Of a stretch of DNA of 13,380 nucleotides, positions 1-8,565 are shown in pieces. The DNA comes from an uncultured Planctomycetaceae bacterium. GTDB lineage: Bacteria; Planctomycetota; Phycisphaerae; UBA1845; UTPLA1. Under the pieces are notes generated by a model. The model had not been told where the DNA came from, made no database searches, and saw nothing but the letters and a program-made list of their open reading frames with translations. The stretch lies in contig CALLKH010000134.1 in the NCBI GenBank assembly GCA_938008425.1, forward strand, positions 1 to 13,380, read 5' to 3'. How positions within the stretch are numbered: position 1 is the first letter of the stretch; the number at the start of each line of letters is the position of its first letter. A program made the translations under genes and the position numbers.

Positions 1-852
1 CCGTGATTCGAATCCGGAGCACATCTCGAGCTGTTTGGATAGCGCCTGGGCGATCCCGCCGAGTCGGATCGGGTCGGGGCTTTCCTTGATGACCTGCTGG
101 ACATACTGCTTGCCGTCGATCGGCCGGGCGCCTTCGGAGACCGCCACGATGGTCGCGGCCCGATGCTTCTTCATACGCTCCTTGCAGAATTCACAGAGAA
201 CGCCGACGTCGTAGGGGATCTCAGGAATCAGAATAATATCGCTGCCCGACGCCAGCCCCGCGTGCATCGTGATCCAGCCGGCGTTTCGGCCCATGAGTTC
301 CACCACCATGATGCGGTGATGGCTGGCGGCTGTCGTGTGCAGGCGGTCGAGCGCCTCGGTGGCGATCTCCACGGCGGTCTGGAAACCGAACGTGACATTC
401 GTGTGCATGAGATCGTTGTCGATCGTCTTGGGTACGCCGACGCAGCGAAAGCCGTAGGGCTCAAGGCCGGCGGCGCAGGTCATCGTTCCGTCACCGCCGA
501 TGACGACGACGGCGTCGAGCTTGTGCTCGCGATAGTGGGCCATGGCCTGCTCGCGCACGTCCTTGAAGATCGGCTCGCCTTTGTCGTCGACGCCGACGGC
601 GAATCGCGCCGGATCGGCCTTGTTGGACGTACCGAGCACCGTTCCGCCCTGCGTGAGGATGTTGCTGACGTTTTCCCAGGTGAGCGGGTGAATGCGGTTT
701 TCGATCAGGCCGAGGAAGCCGTCCTCAATGCCGAATACTTCCCATCCGTGATCGGAGATGACGGTCTTGGTGACGGCGCGAATGACGGCGTTGAGCCCCG
801 GGCAGTCGCCGCCGCCCGTGAGGATGCCGATTCGACGAATGGGGTCGGCCAT
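1..852 (-). CDS. pfkA: 6-phosphofructokinase, group III-like (3' end beyond left edge)
   Basis: Phosphorylates fructose 6-phosphate to the 1,6-bisphosphate in cytoplasmic glycolysis. The 284 visible codons run open from an ATG at 852 to base 1, so the C-terminus is missing. The start follows GGAG with 8 bases of spacing. Visible motifs: N-terminal GILTGGGDCPGLNAVIRA phosphate-binding loop (residues 9-26), IGGDGT (118-123), PKTIDND with the catalytic aspartate (141-147, base D145), and MGRNAGWI (187-194). By family knowledge, Gly at the position of E. coli Gly104 (here G122) marks ATP use, whereas Lys at the position of Gly124 (here K142) is typical of pyrophosphate enzymes. The combination is that of group III ATP enzymes, so ATP is the likelier donor, but pyrophosphate use is not excluded. 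It is divergent from the gene at 968, with 115 bases between them. Confidence 0.95.
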   Translation of the reverse strand, partial: MADPIRRIGILTGGGDCPGLNAVIRAVTKTVISDHGWEVFGIEDGFLGLIENRIHPLTWENVSNILTQGGTVLGTSNKADPARFAVGVDDKGEPIFKDVREQAMAHYREHKLDAVVVIGGDGTMTCAAGLEPYGFRCVGVPKTIDNDLMHTNVTFGFQTAVEIATEALDRLHTTAASHHRIMVVELMGRNAGWITMHAGLASGSDIILIPEIPYDVGVLCEFCKERMKKHRAATIVAVSEGARPIDGKQYVQQVIKESPDPIRLGGIAQALSKQLEMCSGFESR

Positions 853-967
853 GAATTGTGCTCCGTGGGAAGAGGATGGTTCAGCCGACAGGCTCCGCCT
901 TGTCCGGCCGAATTCGAAAGGGAGTGTACGTCTTGCCCGACCCCCCGTCTATCCGTAGGCTGCCGAT

Positions 968-2233
968 GTGTCTGCTTCGCAACATCCGCCCATCTCGGCG
1001 TCGCCTACTCCGTCGGCGAAACGCGGAATACTGCACACCGTGATCCTCGCCGTGCTCTGTTTCGCGAGCTATGCAACGTACTTTCGACATCCGATCCCGG
1101 TGCATTCCGACGAAGCGGCATTCATGGAGGGCGTCGGCTTTCCGGATCATTATCCCGTGCATCATCCGGGCTATCCGCTCTGGGTGCTCATGGGAACGGC
1201 CGGTCGATTCCTTGGCTTGGACGCGTATGAGGCATTCTCGATCTGGTCGCTGGCCGCGGCGGTCGTATCAGTCGCGCTGTGTCACCGGATTTTTCGGAAA
1301 TTCATGTCGGAGAACGTTGCGTTCCTGTTCGCGGCCGCGTTCGGGGTGAACCCGCTGGCATGGCATTCGTCGGTGACGGCGCTGACATACAGCATGGCGT
1401 CGGCGTTCGGACTTGGCGTGGTGCTCCTCAGCGTCCGCAGCGTGCTCGAGAAACGGCCCCATCTTGTTCTTTTTGGGGCCGTGCTACTGGCGGCTGGAGT
1501 TTTCGTCCGGGCCGATCTGCCGGTCTACACGGGGCCCGTTCTGTTCGCCGCCGTGATTCGCCACCGGTCGGTAATGCTGTTCATACGCAGTTCGGCGATC
1601 ATGGTGACGGGTTGCGCCCTATTCCTGCTGACGGTTCACACGATTTACGGCCGCGGTGTTCCAGGTGAAGTCGCCGAACGGGCGGCGCATACCGTGGAGG
1701 TCGTACTGGGAACCAGTGTCTTTCGCGCGGGGTTCGTTGACGGTCTGTTTCGCAACGGCGTGAAGATCGCCGCCTTTCTCGGGTGGCAGCTTGGCGTCGC
1801 GCTCATGATGTTCGCATGGATGGTCCCGACCCTGGTGCACAGGGCGCGCAGCGGTGACTACGGTGCAAGGCTGATTCTTCTCTGGCTCTTGCCGGGACTG
1901 GTATTTCTGCTTTGCCTTCATGTCGCTCCGGGCTATTTTCTGGTGCTGCTCCCGGCGTTCTATCTTGCAGTCGGCAGGATGATCGAAACGGCGCGGGGCC
2001 TTGCATCCGCGCGGCGAGTCGGGGCCGTAGTCCTGGTCGCGACGGTGGTTCAGTTCATGGCGTATCCCTGGTCATCGAGCAGCACAGGCTGGAAGCGGAC
2101 GATGGATGCCAAGATCAGCTATCTCAGTCGCATCGGCCTGAAGCACGCGGATGAACGCGTGCGCATCAACGAGGACGGCGACGTATGGCGAATCCCTGCT
2201 CACGAGCTCAATCAATCGAACAACGATCGCTGA
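968..2233 (+). CDS. Multi-pass membrane protein, GT-C-like glycosyltransferase (DUF2723/TMEM260-like)
   Basis: 421-residue integral membrane protein with about nine or ten hydrophobic segments. The first follows a short Pro/Ser-rich cytoplasmic tail (segment about residues 21-39). The first extramembrane loop carries D48-E49 in HSDEAAF and then HHPGYPLW (65-72). GT-C glycosyltransferases of the DUF2723/PMT type have an acidic pair in this loop, and HPPGYPL is a hallmark of DUF2723. The likely role is transfer of a sugar from a polyprenyl-phosphate donor on the outer face of the membrane; the acceptor is unknown. The C-terminal 60 residues are soluble. The start is GTG, since no ATG occurs until residue 53 and starting there would delete the first helix and the DE pair. 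A weak TAGG lies about 10 bases upstream. No cell-wall or polysaccharide genes flank it, so context does not name the substrate. Confidence 0.72.
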   Translation: MSASQHPPISASPTPSAKRGILHTVILAVLCFASYATYFRHPIPVHSDEAAFMEGVGFPDHYPVHHPGYPLWVLMGTAGRFLGLDAYEAFSIWSLAAAVVSVALCHRIFRKFMSENVAFLFAAAFGVNPLAWHSSVTALTYSMASAFGLGVVLLSVRSVLEKRPHLVLFGAVLLAAGVFVRADLPVYTGPVLFAAVIRHRSVMLFIRSSAIMVTGCALFLLTVHTIYGRGVPGEVAERAAHTVEVVLGTSVFRAGFVDGLFRNGVKIAAFLGWQLGVALMMFAWMVPTLVHRARSGDYGARLILLWLLPGLVFLLCLHVAPGYFLVLLPAFYLAVGRMIETARGLASARRVGAVVLVATVVQFMAYPWSSSSTGWKRTMDAKISYLSRIGLKHADERVRINEDGDVWRIPAHELNQSNNDR

Positions 2234-2403
2234 GCCGCTGTTCCATCTAAGCTGCCCCGTAGAACATTGACTCGCCCGGACAACCGGATCGAACGTTATC
2301 AAACTACCCAGTACGCAATCCATGTCATCCTTGGCTCTGTGCCGGTCGACTGCCTATCGGCTCACCGGTTGAATCTGCATTCCCGATGGCTATATTGGCA
2401 AAT

Positions 2404-4128
2404 ATGAAGAACAAGGAAGTGGCTTCTGTTTTCGGGGAAATCGCCGACCTGCTCGAGATCAACGGCGAGCAGGCCTTTCGCGTCAATTCCTATCGCCGCG
2501 TCGCGCGAACCGTTAAGGATCTCACCAAGGACATCGAGGAATTATCACGCGACGGCGGGCTGGCCGCGCTTCAGGGCGTGGGGAAGGCATCGGCCGAGCG
2601 AATTCAGGAATATCTGACCACCGGCAAGATCGCGATGCATCAGGATCTGATGGCCGCCATGCCGGCCGGCCTGCCCGCGCTGCTGAAGATTTCCGGCATG
2701 GGCCCCAAGAAGGTCGCGCTGGTTTGGAAGTCGTTGAACGTCACCGGCATCGAGGACCTGAAGCGGGCCATCGCATCAGGCGAATTCGCGGCGCTCAAGG
2801 GAATGGGCGCAAAGAGCGTCGAGCAGATCGCGAAGGGGATTGAACTGCTGGAAAACTCGGCCGGCCGCACGCCGCTGGGACTGGCGTGGCCGCTGGCGGA
2901 GGAGCTGGCCGACGCGATGCGGGCGGTGAAGGGCGTTCGTCGGGTGGAGATCGCCGGAAGTCTGCGCCGCGGCGCCGAGACGATCGGCGATCTGGATCTG
3001 CTCTGCGAGGCGGACGACGGCGCGATAATCGTCGGCGCGTTCACCACGCTGCCGCAGGTCAAACGTGTGCTCGCGAATGGCGACACCAAGGGGTCGGTGC
3101 TGGTGGAGCGCCGCGACGGGGCGGATATCCAGGTCGATTGTCGTGTGGTTCCCGGCGAGTCATTCGGCGCCGCGCTGCAGTATTTCACCGGCAGCAAGGA
3201 GCACAACGTTCGCCTGCGTGAGATCGCGTCGAAGAAGGGCTGGAAGCTCAATGAATGGGGCCTCTTCGACGGTGACAAGCGATTGGCAGGGACGGACGAG
3301 GCCGGTATTTACGAGAAACTTGGCGTGCCATTTGTTTCGCCCGAACAGCGCGAGGACCGGGGGGAATTTGATCTTCGCGAGATTGAGCCGCTGATCGAAC
3401 TTTCGGACATACGCGGCGACCTGCATTGCCACACCACCGCCAGCGACGGTACGGCCGATGCCGAGGCGATGGCCCGCGCGGCCTGTGATCGGGGGTACGA
3501 ATACATCGCGATCACCGACCATTCAAAGTCCAGCGCGGTCGCGAACGGACTGGCCATTGATCGGATGTGGCGGCAGATCGAAATGGTCCGGTCACTGAAC
3601 AAGAAGTTCGACAAGATCACGCTCCTCGTCGGCTGCGAGTGCGACATTCTCGCCGACGGCTCAATGGATTACCCCGACAACCTGCTGGCGGCGTGCGATT
3701 TCGTCGTGGCCAGCGTCCACTCGGCGATGAAACAGAGCCGCGATAAGGTCACGGGGCGGATTTTGTCGGCCATTGAGAATCCCTATGTGACACTGGTGGG
3801 GCACCCGACGACGCGGCTGATCAATCGACGCGAGCCGATGGACCTCGACATGGAGGCGGTCATCTCCAAAGCGGCCGAAACCCAGACCGCGCTGGAGCTG
3901 AATTCGTCCTGGCAGCGGCTTGATCTCTGCGATCGTCACGTTCGGATGGCGGTGGAGGCCGGCGTGAAGATCGCCATCGACACGGATGCGCATTCGATCG
4001 CGCAGTTCGATCAGATGCGCTACGGCATCGCCACGGCTCGCAGAGGCTGGGTTCGTGCGAAAGATGTGATCAACACGCTGCACCTGCCGCTCCTGCGAAA
4101 ATGGATCGCGAAGAAGCGAAGCAGGTAG
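2404..4128 (+). CDS. polX: DNA polymerase/3'-5' exonuclease PolX
   Basis: Family X repair polymerase that fills short gaps, with a C-terminal PHP exonuclease/phosphoesterase. The order is complete. An N-terminal helix-hairpin-helix region (residues 1-140) contains LQGVGKASAERI and ISGMGPKKV. The nucleotidyltransferase palm has GSLRRGAETIGDLDL (185-199), metal ligands D196 and D198, and a third Asp at D245. The PHP domain has HCH (341-343), ITDH (D372, H373), E412, VHS (H439), GHP (H467) and DTDAH (D528, H530). All expected catalytic residues of both activities are present, and 574 residues is normal length. An in-frame ATG at 2386 would add six residues. I prefer 2404 because family members begin directly at the (M)xNKEIA-type segment. 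Neither start has a clear Shine-Dalgarno. It stands alone, convergent with the TPR gene group. Confidence 0.96.
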   Translation: MKNKEVASVFGEIADLLEINGEQAFRVNSYRRVARTVKDLTKDIEELSRDGGLAALQGVGKASAERIQEYLTTGKIAMHQDLMAAMPAGLPALLKISGMGPKKVALVWKSLNVTGIEDLKRAIASGEFAALKGMGAKSVEQIAKGIELLENSAGRTPLGLAWPLAEELADAMRAVKGVRRVEIAGSLRRGAETIGDLDLLCEADDGAIIVGAFTTLPQVKRVLANGDTKGSVLVERRDGADIQVDCRVVPGESFGAALQYFTGSKEHNVRLREIASKKGWKLNEWGLFDGDKRLAGTDEAGIYEKLGVPFVSPEQREDRGEFDLREIEPLIELSDIRGDLHCHTTASDGTADAEAMARAACDRGYEYIAITDHSKSSAVANGLAIDRMWRQIEMVRSLNKKFDKITLLVGCECDILADGSMDYPDNLLAACDFVVASVHSAMKQSRDKVTGRILSAIENPYVTLVGHPTTRLINRREPMDLDMEAVISKAAETQTALELNSSWQRLDLCDRHVRMAVEAGVKIAIDTDAHSIAQFDQMRYGIATARRGWVRAKDVINTLHLPLLRKWIAKKRSR

Positions 4129-4213
4129 GTCGCGAAGAACCAGTTCAAGTGCGGTTAGTGCAGATTCCGGCACGCAGGCTGATGAAAGCCGTTGGACATG
4201 CCTGCTTCGCGCC

Positions 4214-6541
4214 TCATCGCGACGAGTTGGCCTGCACCGCTTCCGGCAGGTAGCTGGCCGCCATCATGCGGACGAAGTCCACGTCATCCGTCTTGCTCAT
4301 TGATTCCAGCACGCCGCGAAATTTCTCGCCATGCTGTTCGGCAAAAAGCCGGATTGCCAGCATCCGTTCGATTGCATTGTCGTTGCGCACGCGCGACGAC
4401 GCGGCGTTCGTAGTGACCTGAGGGTCGAGCGTGGACCAGCCCGCGGCCACGACGGCATGCGAACGAACCTGCCACGATTCGTCATTGAGCAGCTTGGCCA
4501 GCGACGCGTGAAGCTCGTCGACCGGCGTTTTCGCCAGAGGGCTGTCGTTTGTCGCGGCGCCGATCGCGGACAGCATCGAGCCGATCTCCTCGGCCGCGAT
4601 GATTCGATCCTCCATGACCGGTGAACGTGAGAGGGCGATCAGCGTGTCGATTCCCTTGCGCGACGCATCGACCCCGGGCCGCGTGGCGGTGATGGCCGGA
4701 ATCTCAATGGTCCCCGGCCCGGCGGCCAGCGCGCCCTCGAGAATGACCGGGTCAAACATCGCGCTGAGCTTGATCTGCACCGGCTCGGCCGCGCGGCGCA
4801 TGAGCGTCTTGCGAACAAAGCCGATGTCGATCGCAAGCATCTTTTCCACCGCATCCCCTGGCAGCAGCGTCGGTCGGCTGTTCATCAGGACCTGGATGTA
4901 ATTCTCGTTGGCCGCATCCGTTTTTCCGTCGATCGTCGCGCTGATGGCGATGAGCGGGCGGGCCATGAAGCCCTCGCCGAACGTGATCGGAAATGGTCCG
5001 GTGTTCTCCATCCGGAAGATAACGTCGATTGCCCCGGTTGCCGCCATTGGATCCCGCGCGAATCGCATGGTCACACGCAGAAAGTCGCCGGGGCGTTTGA
5101 AGTAGTCGAAGACATCTCTTTTGAATCGTTCGAGCGCCTCTGCGATGCGCGTGTACTGCGGAACCACCGGCGGCGTGTCGCCCTGTTGACGCAGCAGATC
5201 GTTGATCAAATCGGCGGCGATCCCGGTGTACTGAATCGTCGCCCCTTTGTGCAGCGTCGTCATCGCGACGCCTTTACGGCCGTCTTCGAGTTGGATGCGC
5301 CCGAGTTCATAGGCGGCGAGCTGATCGATGCCGGCGATCGGCTTGAGCACTTTTTCGGCGTCGTCGGATCGGCCGTTGAGCCGCAGGGCGTAGCCGTACG
5401 CGAGCTGGGCAAGGATCGAAGGCTCGGGATCTTCCATCGCGACCGTCGCGGCGTCGAGCGACTTCTGCTTGTCCAACTGGTGAAATGCGAAGAACCAGGC
5501 GATCTCCGCGGCGCGATTGAAGTCCTTCGACGTGAGGACGCTCTCAAACTGCTCATTGAAGACAGTCTCAACCCTCTTGATTTCCGCCGTGGCGTCTTCA
5601 CTCTTATTCAGCTTTTTGAGGACGCTGGCGAGGAGCAGTCGCGAGACGGTCTGACTCGGATCCGCCGCGATGGCGGCTTCGGCGGCTTCGCGGCTCTTGT
5701 CAAACTCGCCGCTGTTCAGATACGAGACGGCCAGTCGATGCCAGTGGTCCGCGGGAACAGGGCCTGCGTTGGCCTGGCGGTGAAGCTGGATCGCGCGGGT
5801 GTACCATTCCTGCGCCTGCTTGTGCATCGAGAGGCGATCGAGGTACTCGCCGAGCCCCCAGACGACATTGGTCTGACTCGGGTTCGCCGAGATGAGCTGA
5901 AGCGCCATCTCGACGCGCTGAAGCGACGGTTCGGTTTCGCTGAACATCTGGTAGGCGATCTGCCGCGCACCGATGTTCATCGGATTCAGCCGAAGGGCGT
6001 GTTCGATCTCGCGCGACGCCTTGCCGTTTTCCCGCCGCTCGAAGTGGTATTGTGCCATCCACCCGTGGAGTTCGCTCTCGTAGATTCGCGACAGCCCGGG
6101 CTTGTCGAGTTCGGCCTCGACGAAGGCGAACCGGTCTTCGGCGGTCTGACGGTCTTCAATCTGAAGTTCGAACAGCCGGAGTCTTGCCGATTCGTCGGCC
6201 GGTGAGAGTCGCACATACTCAGCCAGCGCCTTTCGCGCATCTGCGACGCGACCAAGGCGGGTCTCGATGTCGTAGAGCCAGTAGTGCGCGTCGGCGCAGT
6301 CGGGCGAAGTCTCGACCGCCGCCTTCAACAGCGCGAGAACATGCAGCGCGGCCGCCCGCGGATCGGTCCGGCCGAGCAGGTGACCCTGGTGTCGGGCGAG
6401 CTCGACCAGCCAGGCGCCGATCTTGGGATCGGTCGGCGCATGGGTCATCTGTTTTGCATTCTTTTCGCCGGACTTGGCGGGAGCGGCGGCGGGTTGGGTC
6501 TGTGAGATGAGGGATAGGACCGCGAGGGCCTCGATCAGCAT
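4214..6541 (-). CDS. Large TPR protein with C-terminal HEAT-like repeats
   Basis: 775 residues, function unknown. TPR-type helical pairs fill about residues 60-440 (for example ADAHYWLYDIETRLGRVADA, DHWHRLAVSYLNSGEFDKSR), including the usual W/G/Y/A/P spacing. A beta-rich stretch with ENTGPFPITFGEGF follows at about 500-620. The last 130 residues look like HEAT or armadillo repeats (MEDRIIAAEEIGSMLSAIG, DESWQVRSHAVVAAGW). The N-terminus (MLIEALAVLSLIS, then PAAAPA) resembles a signal peptide but lacks a basic n-region, so export is possible, not certain. The start follows AGGAGA with good spacing, which supports ATG 6541. It lies 112 bases downstream of the two membrane TPR genes on the same strand and probably works with them as a scaffold or assembly factor (inference). 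It could simply be one of the many TPR proteins of unknown role in planctomycetes. Confidence 0.85.
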   Translation of the reverse strand: MLIEALAVLSLISQTQPAAAPAKSGEKNAKQMTHAPTDPKIGAWLVELARHQGHLLGRTDPRAAALHVLALLKAAVETSPDCADAHYWLYDIETRLGRVADARKALAEYVRLSPADESARLRLFELQIEDRQTAEDRFAFVEAELDKPGLSRIYESELHGWMAQYHFERRENGKASREIEHALRLNPMNIGARQIAYQMFSETEPSLQRVEMALQLISANPSQTNVVWGLGEYLDRLSMHKQAQEWYTRAIQLHRQANAGPVPADHWHRLAVSYLNSGEFDKSREAAEAAIAADPSQTVSRLLLASVLKKLNKSEDATAEIKRVETVFNEQFESVLTSKDFNRAAEIAWFFAFHQLDKQKSLDAATVAMEDPEPSILAQLAYGYALRLNGRSDDAEKVLKPIAGIDQLAAYELGRIQLEDGRKGVAMTTLHKGATIQYTGIAADLINDLLRQQGDTPPVVPQYTRIAEALERFKRDVFDYFKRPGDFLRVTMRFARDPMAATGAIDVIFRMENTGPFPITFGEGFMARPLIAISATIDGKTDAANENYIQVLMNSRPTLLPGDAVEKMLAIDIGFVRKTLMRRAAEPVQIKLSAMFDPVILEGALAAGPGTIEIPAITATRPGVDASRKGIDTLIALSRSPVMEDRIIAAEEIGSMLSAIGAATNDSPLAKTPVDELHASLAKLLNDESWQVRSHAVVAAGWSTLDPQVTTNAASSRVRNDNAIERMLAIRLFAEQHGEKFRGVLESMSKTDDVDFVRMMAASYLPEAVQANSSR

Positions 6542-6653
6542 CAGCGGGTCTCCTGTCGAGAGGGGCCATCCTGCGATTCGACGTCGGGATGGTCCGTCAT
6601 CCCAGGATACGCCGGAATCGCCGCGAGTCGGCCCCAGAGCTGAGGCTCAAAGC

Positions 6654-7502
6654 TCAGATATTATCGGCACTTGTAGCGTTCGAGAGTAAATTCCGCAAGC
6701 CCGGATAGTCCTCGAAAAGCTCGGTCGTGTCGTAGTAGAGTTCGGCCCGCCGCTGGAGAAAATCGGCTTTCGCGAGGTCGCCTGTTCGCCGGCATGCTTC
6801 CGAGAGAAGAAGGTGGACGAGGGCAGCGCGGGGGGATTCCAAGAGCTCCGCGCGGCGAATCTTCCATGGCAGATCGTCGATGGCCGCAGCATGGCTGCCC
6901 GAGGTGACTTTGCAGCGCGTGTCGATGGCCAGCAGGAGCAATTGTTCCTCCAGGTTGATGGAGGGCTCCTTCATGGACAGCGGCTCCAGCGCCGCCCGGG
7001 CGGCGGGCGTATCGCCGAGCGAGAGTCGGCAGTCCGCCAGGAGAAGGCGACTCGTCCAGCCGAGCGGTTTGAGCGGCTTTCGCCGCCACGAGACTACGCC
7101 ATCGCAGAGGTTCGCGGCGGCCTCGAAGTGTCCCTGCCCGTGAATGACGACGGCCAGATTGTGACAGGCCATCAGCTTGCCCTGCTTGTAGAGCGTGAAC
7201 TGGTTGGCGGCGCTGATGAACTGACTCTGGGCGAGATCAAGACGGCCGCTGGCCATGTAGACGACGGCCTGGTTCGCGGCGCGAATCTGCCGAAGGCTCA
7301 AAGCGGTGAGCGAGACCCACGCGATGCCGCAGAATGCGGAGGTCATCCAGATGATGTTGAGAAGCGCGGAAGTTTCAGCGTAAAACGGCGTCGCGACGAT
7401 GCCGGCCGTAATGCCGACGAGCAAGACGAAGCGCAGGCCGGACGAGATCCACATCTGTCGGCGAATGGAAAGCACCAGATCGCGTGCATCTTCGCCGGTC
7501 AT
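6654..7502 (-). CDS. Two-helix membrane protein with TPR-like cytoplasmic domain (downstream twin)
   Basis: 282 residues, function unknown. A short N-terminal tail is followed by two membrane helices (about residues 20-38 and 46-70), then an all-helical domain with TPR-like pairs (ASGRLDLAQSQFISAANQF, LLADCRLSLGDTPAARAAL, LLSEACRRTGDLAKADFL). The ATG overlaps the stop of the upstream gene as ATGA (7499-7502), and GGAG lies 8 bases upstream inside that gene, so the two are translationally coupled. Length and layout match the upstream gene product (287 residues), which suggests an old tandem duplication or two subunits of one membrane complex. No enzyme motif is visible. Confidence 0.85.
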   Translation of the reverse strand: MTGEDARDLVLSIRRQMWISSGLRFVLLVGITAGIVATPFYAETSALLNIIWMTSAFCGIAWVSLTALSLRQIRAANQAVVYMASGRLDLAQSQFISAANQFTLYKQGKLMACHNLAVVIHGQGHFEAAANLCDGVVSWRRKPLKPLGWTSRLLLADCRLSLGDTPAARAALEPLSMKEPSINLEEQLLLLAIDTRCKVTSGSHAAAIDDLPWKIRRAELLESPRAALVHLLLSEACRRTGDLAKADFLQRRAELYYDTTELFEDYPGLRNLLSNATSADNI

Positions 7503-8362
7503 AGCGGGTTCTCCGTCGCGGCGTAGCGATCCTGTACGGGGTTGACGAAGGGATAGGCTTCGAGCAGGCGCTGTGGGGCGACAAGCAGGGTGGCGTCGCG
7601 CCAGTAGGCGGCGGCCTCGTCGGTGCGGTCGAGTTGATGAAAGGCCTTCGCGTACAGTGCGTAGGCGTAACCGGCGCGCGTGGAGAGAAATCGCCGGAAA
7701 AGCTGACGCATATCGGCGAGGTCTTCAAGGGCGTCCTCGAACTGGCCCATGAACACGCGCTGATAGAGCCGGACCAGGGCGACGCCGGCGCGGAGGCCGA
7801 GCGGCATCGAGATTTTCTCAAGCCGGTCAAGCATCTGGATGGCGTCCGTCAGTTCTTCGTTCTTGAACTTGGCGTAAACGAGGGCAATCTGCGTCTTTTG
7901 GAGCTGCATCGGCTGGCCGATCTGCTCAATCAGAATCCGCTGATAGATGTTGATCGCGGCGTCAAAGTTCTTCTGGCGCTCCGCGATCGACGCAAGCGCG
8001 AGCAGCGCCTGGCACCGTTCGGCCGACGAGGCGATGGGATGCCGAAATGCCGTAGTCAATTCCCTTTCGGCCGCGTTCCAGTCGTTGAGCTGGACGCTTT
8101 CCCATGCCCGCGAAGACTCACGGCCGTGAATTTTCTGGCGGCGCGTGGTGTAGGCGACGGCGCCGAGAATGGCGATGCTGAGCAAGACCGGAATTCCGAT
8201 CGTGGCGGCTGTCGGCAGTCCCCAGTTGCGTCCAGAGAGCGCGGGAACGAACAGAAACGCCAGAACGAGGCCGATGGCGAAATAGAGCGCAAGCGGGCGA
8301 CGATTTCGCGGCTCTGAGTCCGTGAAACAACGGTCGATAAAGGCGTCGTCAATCGTAATCAC
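7499..8362 (-). CDS. Two-helix membrane protein with TPR-like cytoplasmic domain (upstream twin)
   Basis: 287 residues, function unknown. A 24-residue N-terminal tail precedes two membrane helices (about 25-44 and 50-70). They are followed by a basic loop (TTRRQKIH) and an all-helical domain with TPR-like pairs (WESVQLNDWNAAERELTTAF, LASIAERQKNFDAAINIYQR, AKAFHQLDRTDEAAAYW). The start is GTG at 8362; there is no nearby ATG in frame and no clear Shine-Dalgarno. A TATGAT hexamer lies on the coding strand just upstream (8374-8369), which could make the transcript almost leaderless. It is the first gene of the reverse-strand TPR group, overlaps the next gene by four bases, and is divergent from ilvC. 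Confidence 0.85.
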   Translation of the reverse strand: MITIDDAFIDRCFTDSEPRNRRPLALYFAIGLVLAFLFVPALSGRNWGLPTAATIGIPVLLSIAILGAVAYTTRRQKIHGRESSRAWESVQLNDWNAAERELTTAFRHPIASSAERCQALLALASIAERQKNFDAAINIYQRILIEQIGQPMQLQKTQIALVYAKFKNEELTDAIQMLDRLEKISMPLGLRAGVALVRLYQRVFMGQFEDALEDLADMRQLFRRFLSTRAGYAYALYAKAFHQLDRTDEAAAYWRDATLLVAPQRLLEAYPFVNPVQDRYAATENPL

Positions 8363-8368
8363 TTCACT

Positions 8369-8374
8369 ATCATA
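8369..8374 (-). promoter_or_regulatory. Possible -10 hexamer of the TPR gene group
   Basis: TATGAT on the reverse strand ends 6 bases before the GTG start at 8362, so transcription would begin at or next to the start codon. No good -35 hexamer is present at 16-18 bases. Tentative. Confidence 0.25.
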
Positions 8375-8565
8375 GCATGTCGCAGCGAAACGGGCGGCCC
8401 GAAAACGACGCCCGACCCTGTTCGCGGCGTTTCACAAGGGTTTTACGACCCAATCGGTCGAGGATTGACGGGTGAGCGCGGAAGCCCCCGGCGCGTTCGT
8501 ATGGGACGCGGCATTCGTGCACGGTTTGATCCGCATCGGGCACGGAGTGAGATTGAAGGAATGGC

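Noticed and set aside
163..1230. 355-codon open frame on + across the phosphofructokinase gene
   Set aside because: It is antisense to conserved pfk motifs and runs into the glycosyltransferase gene in another frame, with no recognisable sequence of its own.
2267..2300. TTGACT followed by AT-richer bases as a polX promoter
   Set aside because: The nearest acceptable -10 is about 21 bases away, outside normal spacing.
4116..4210. 10-bp inverted repeat GCGAAGCAGG / CCTGCTTCGC across the convergent gene ends
   Set aside because: The 75-base loop makes a terminator unlikely, and a 10-bp match in this space could be chance.
5186..6205. 339-codon open frame antisense to the large TPR gene
   Set aside because: The reverse strand has clear TPR and HEAT patterns and a strong ribosome site; this frame has neither.
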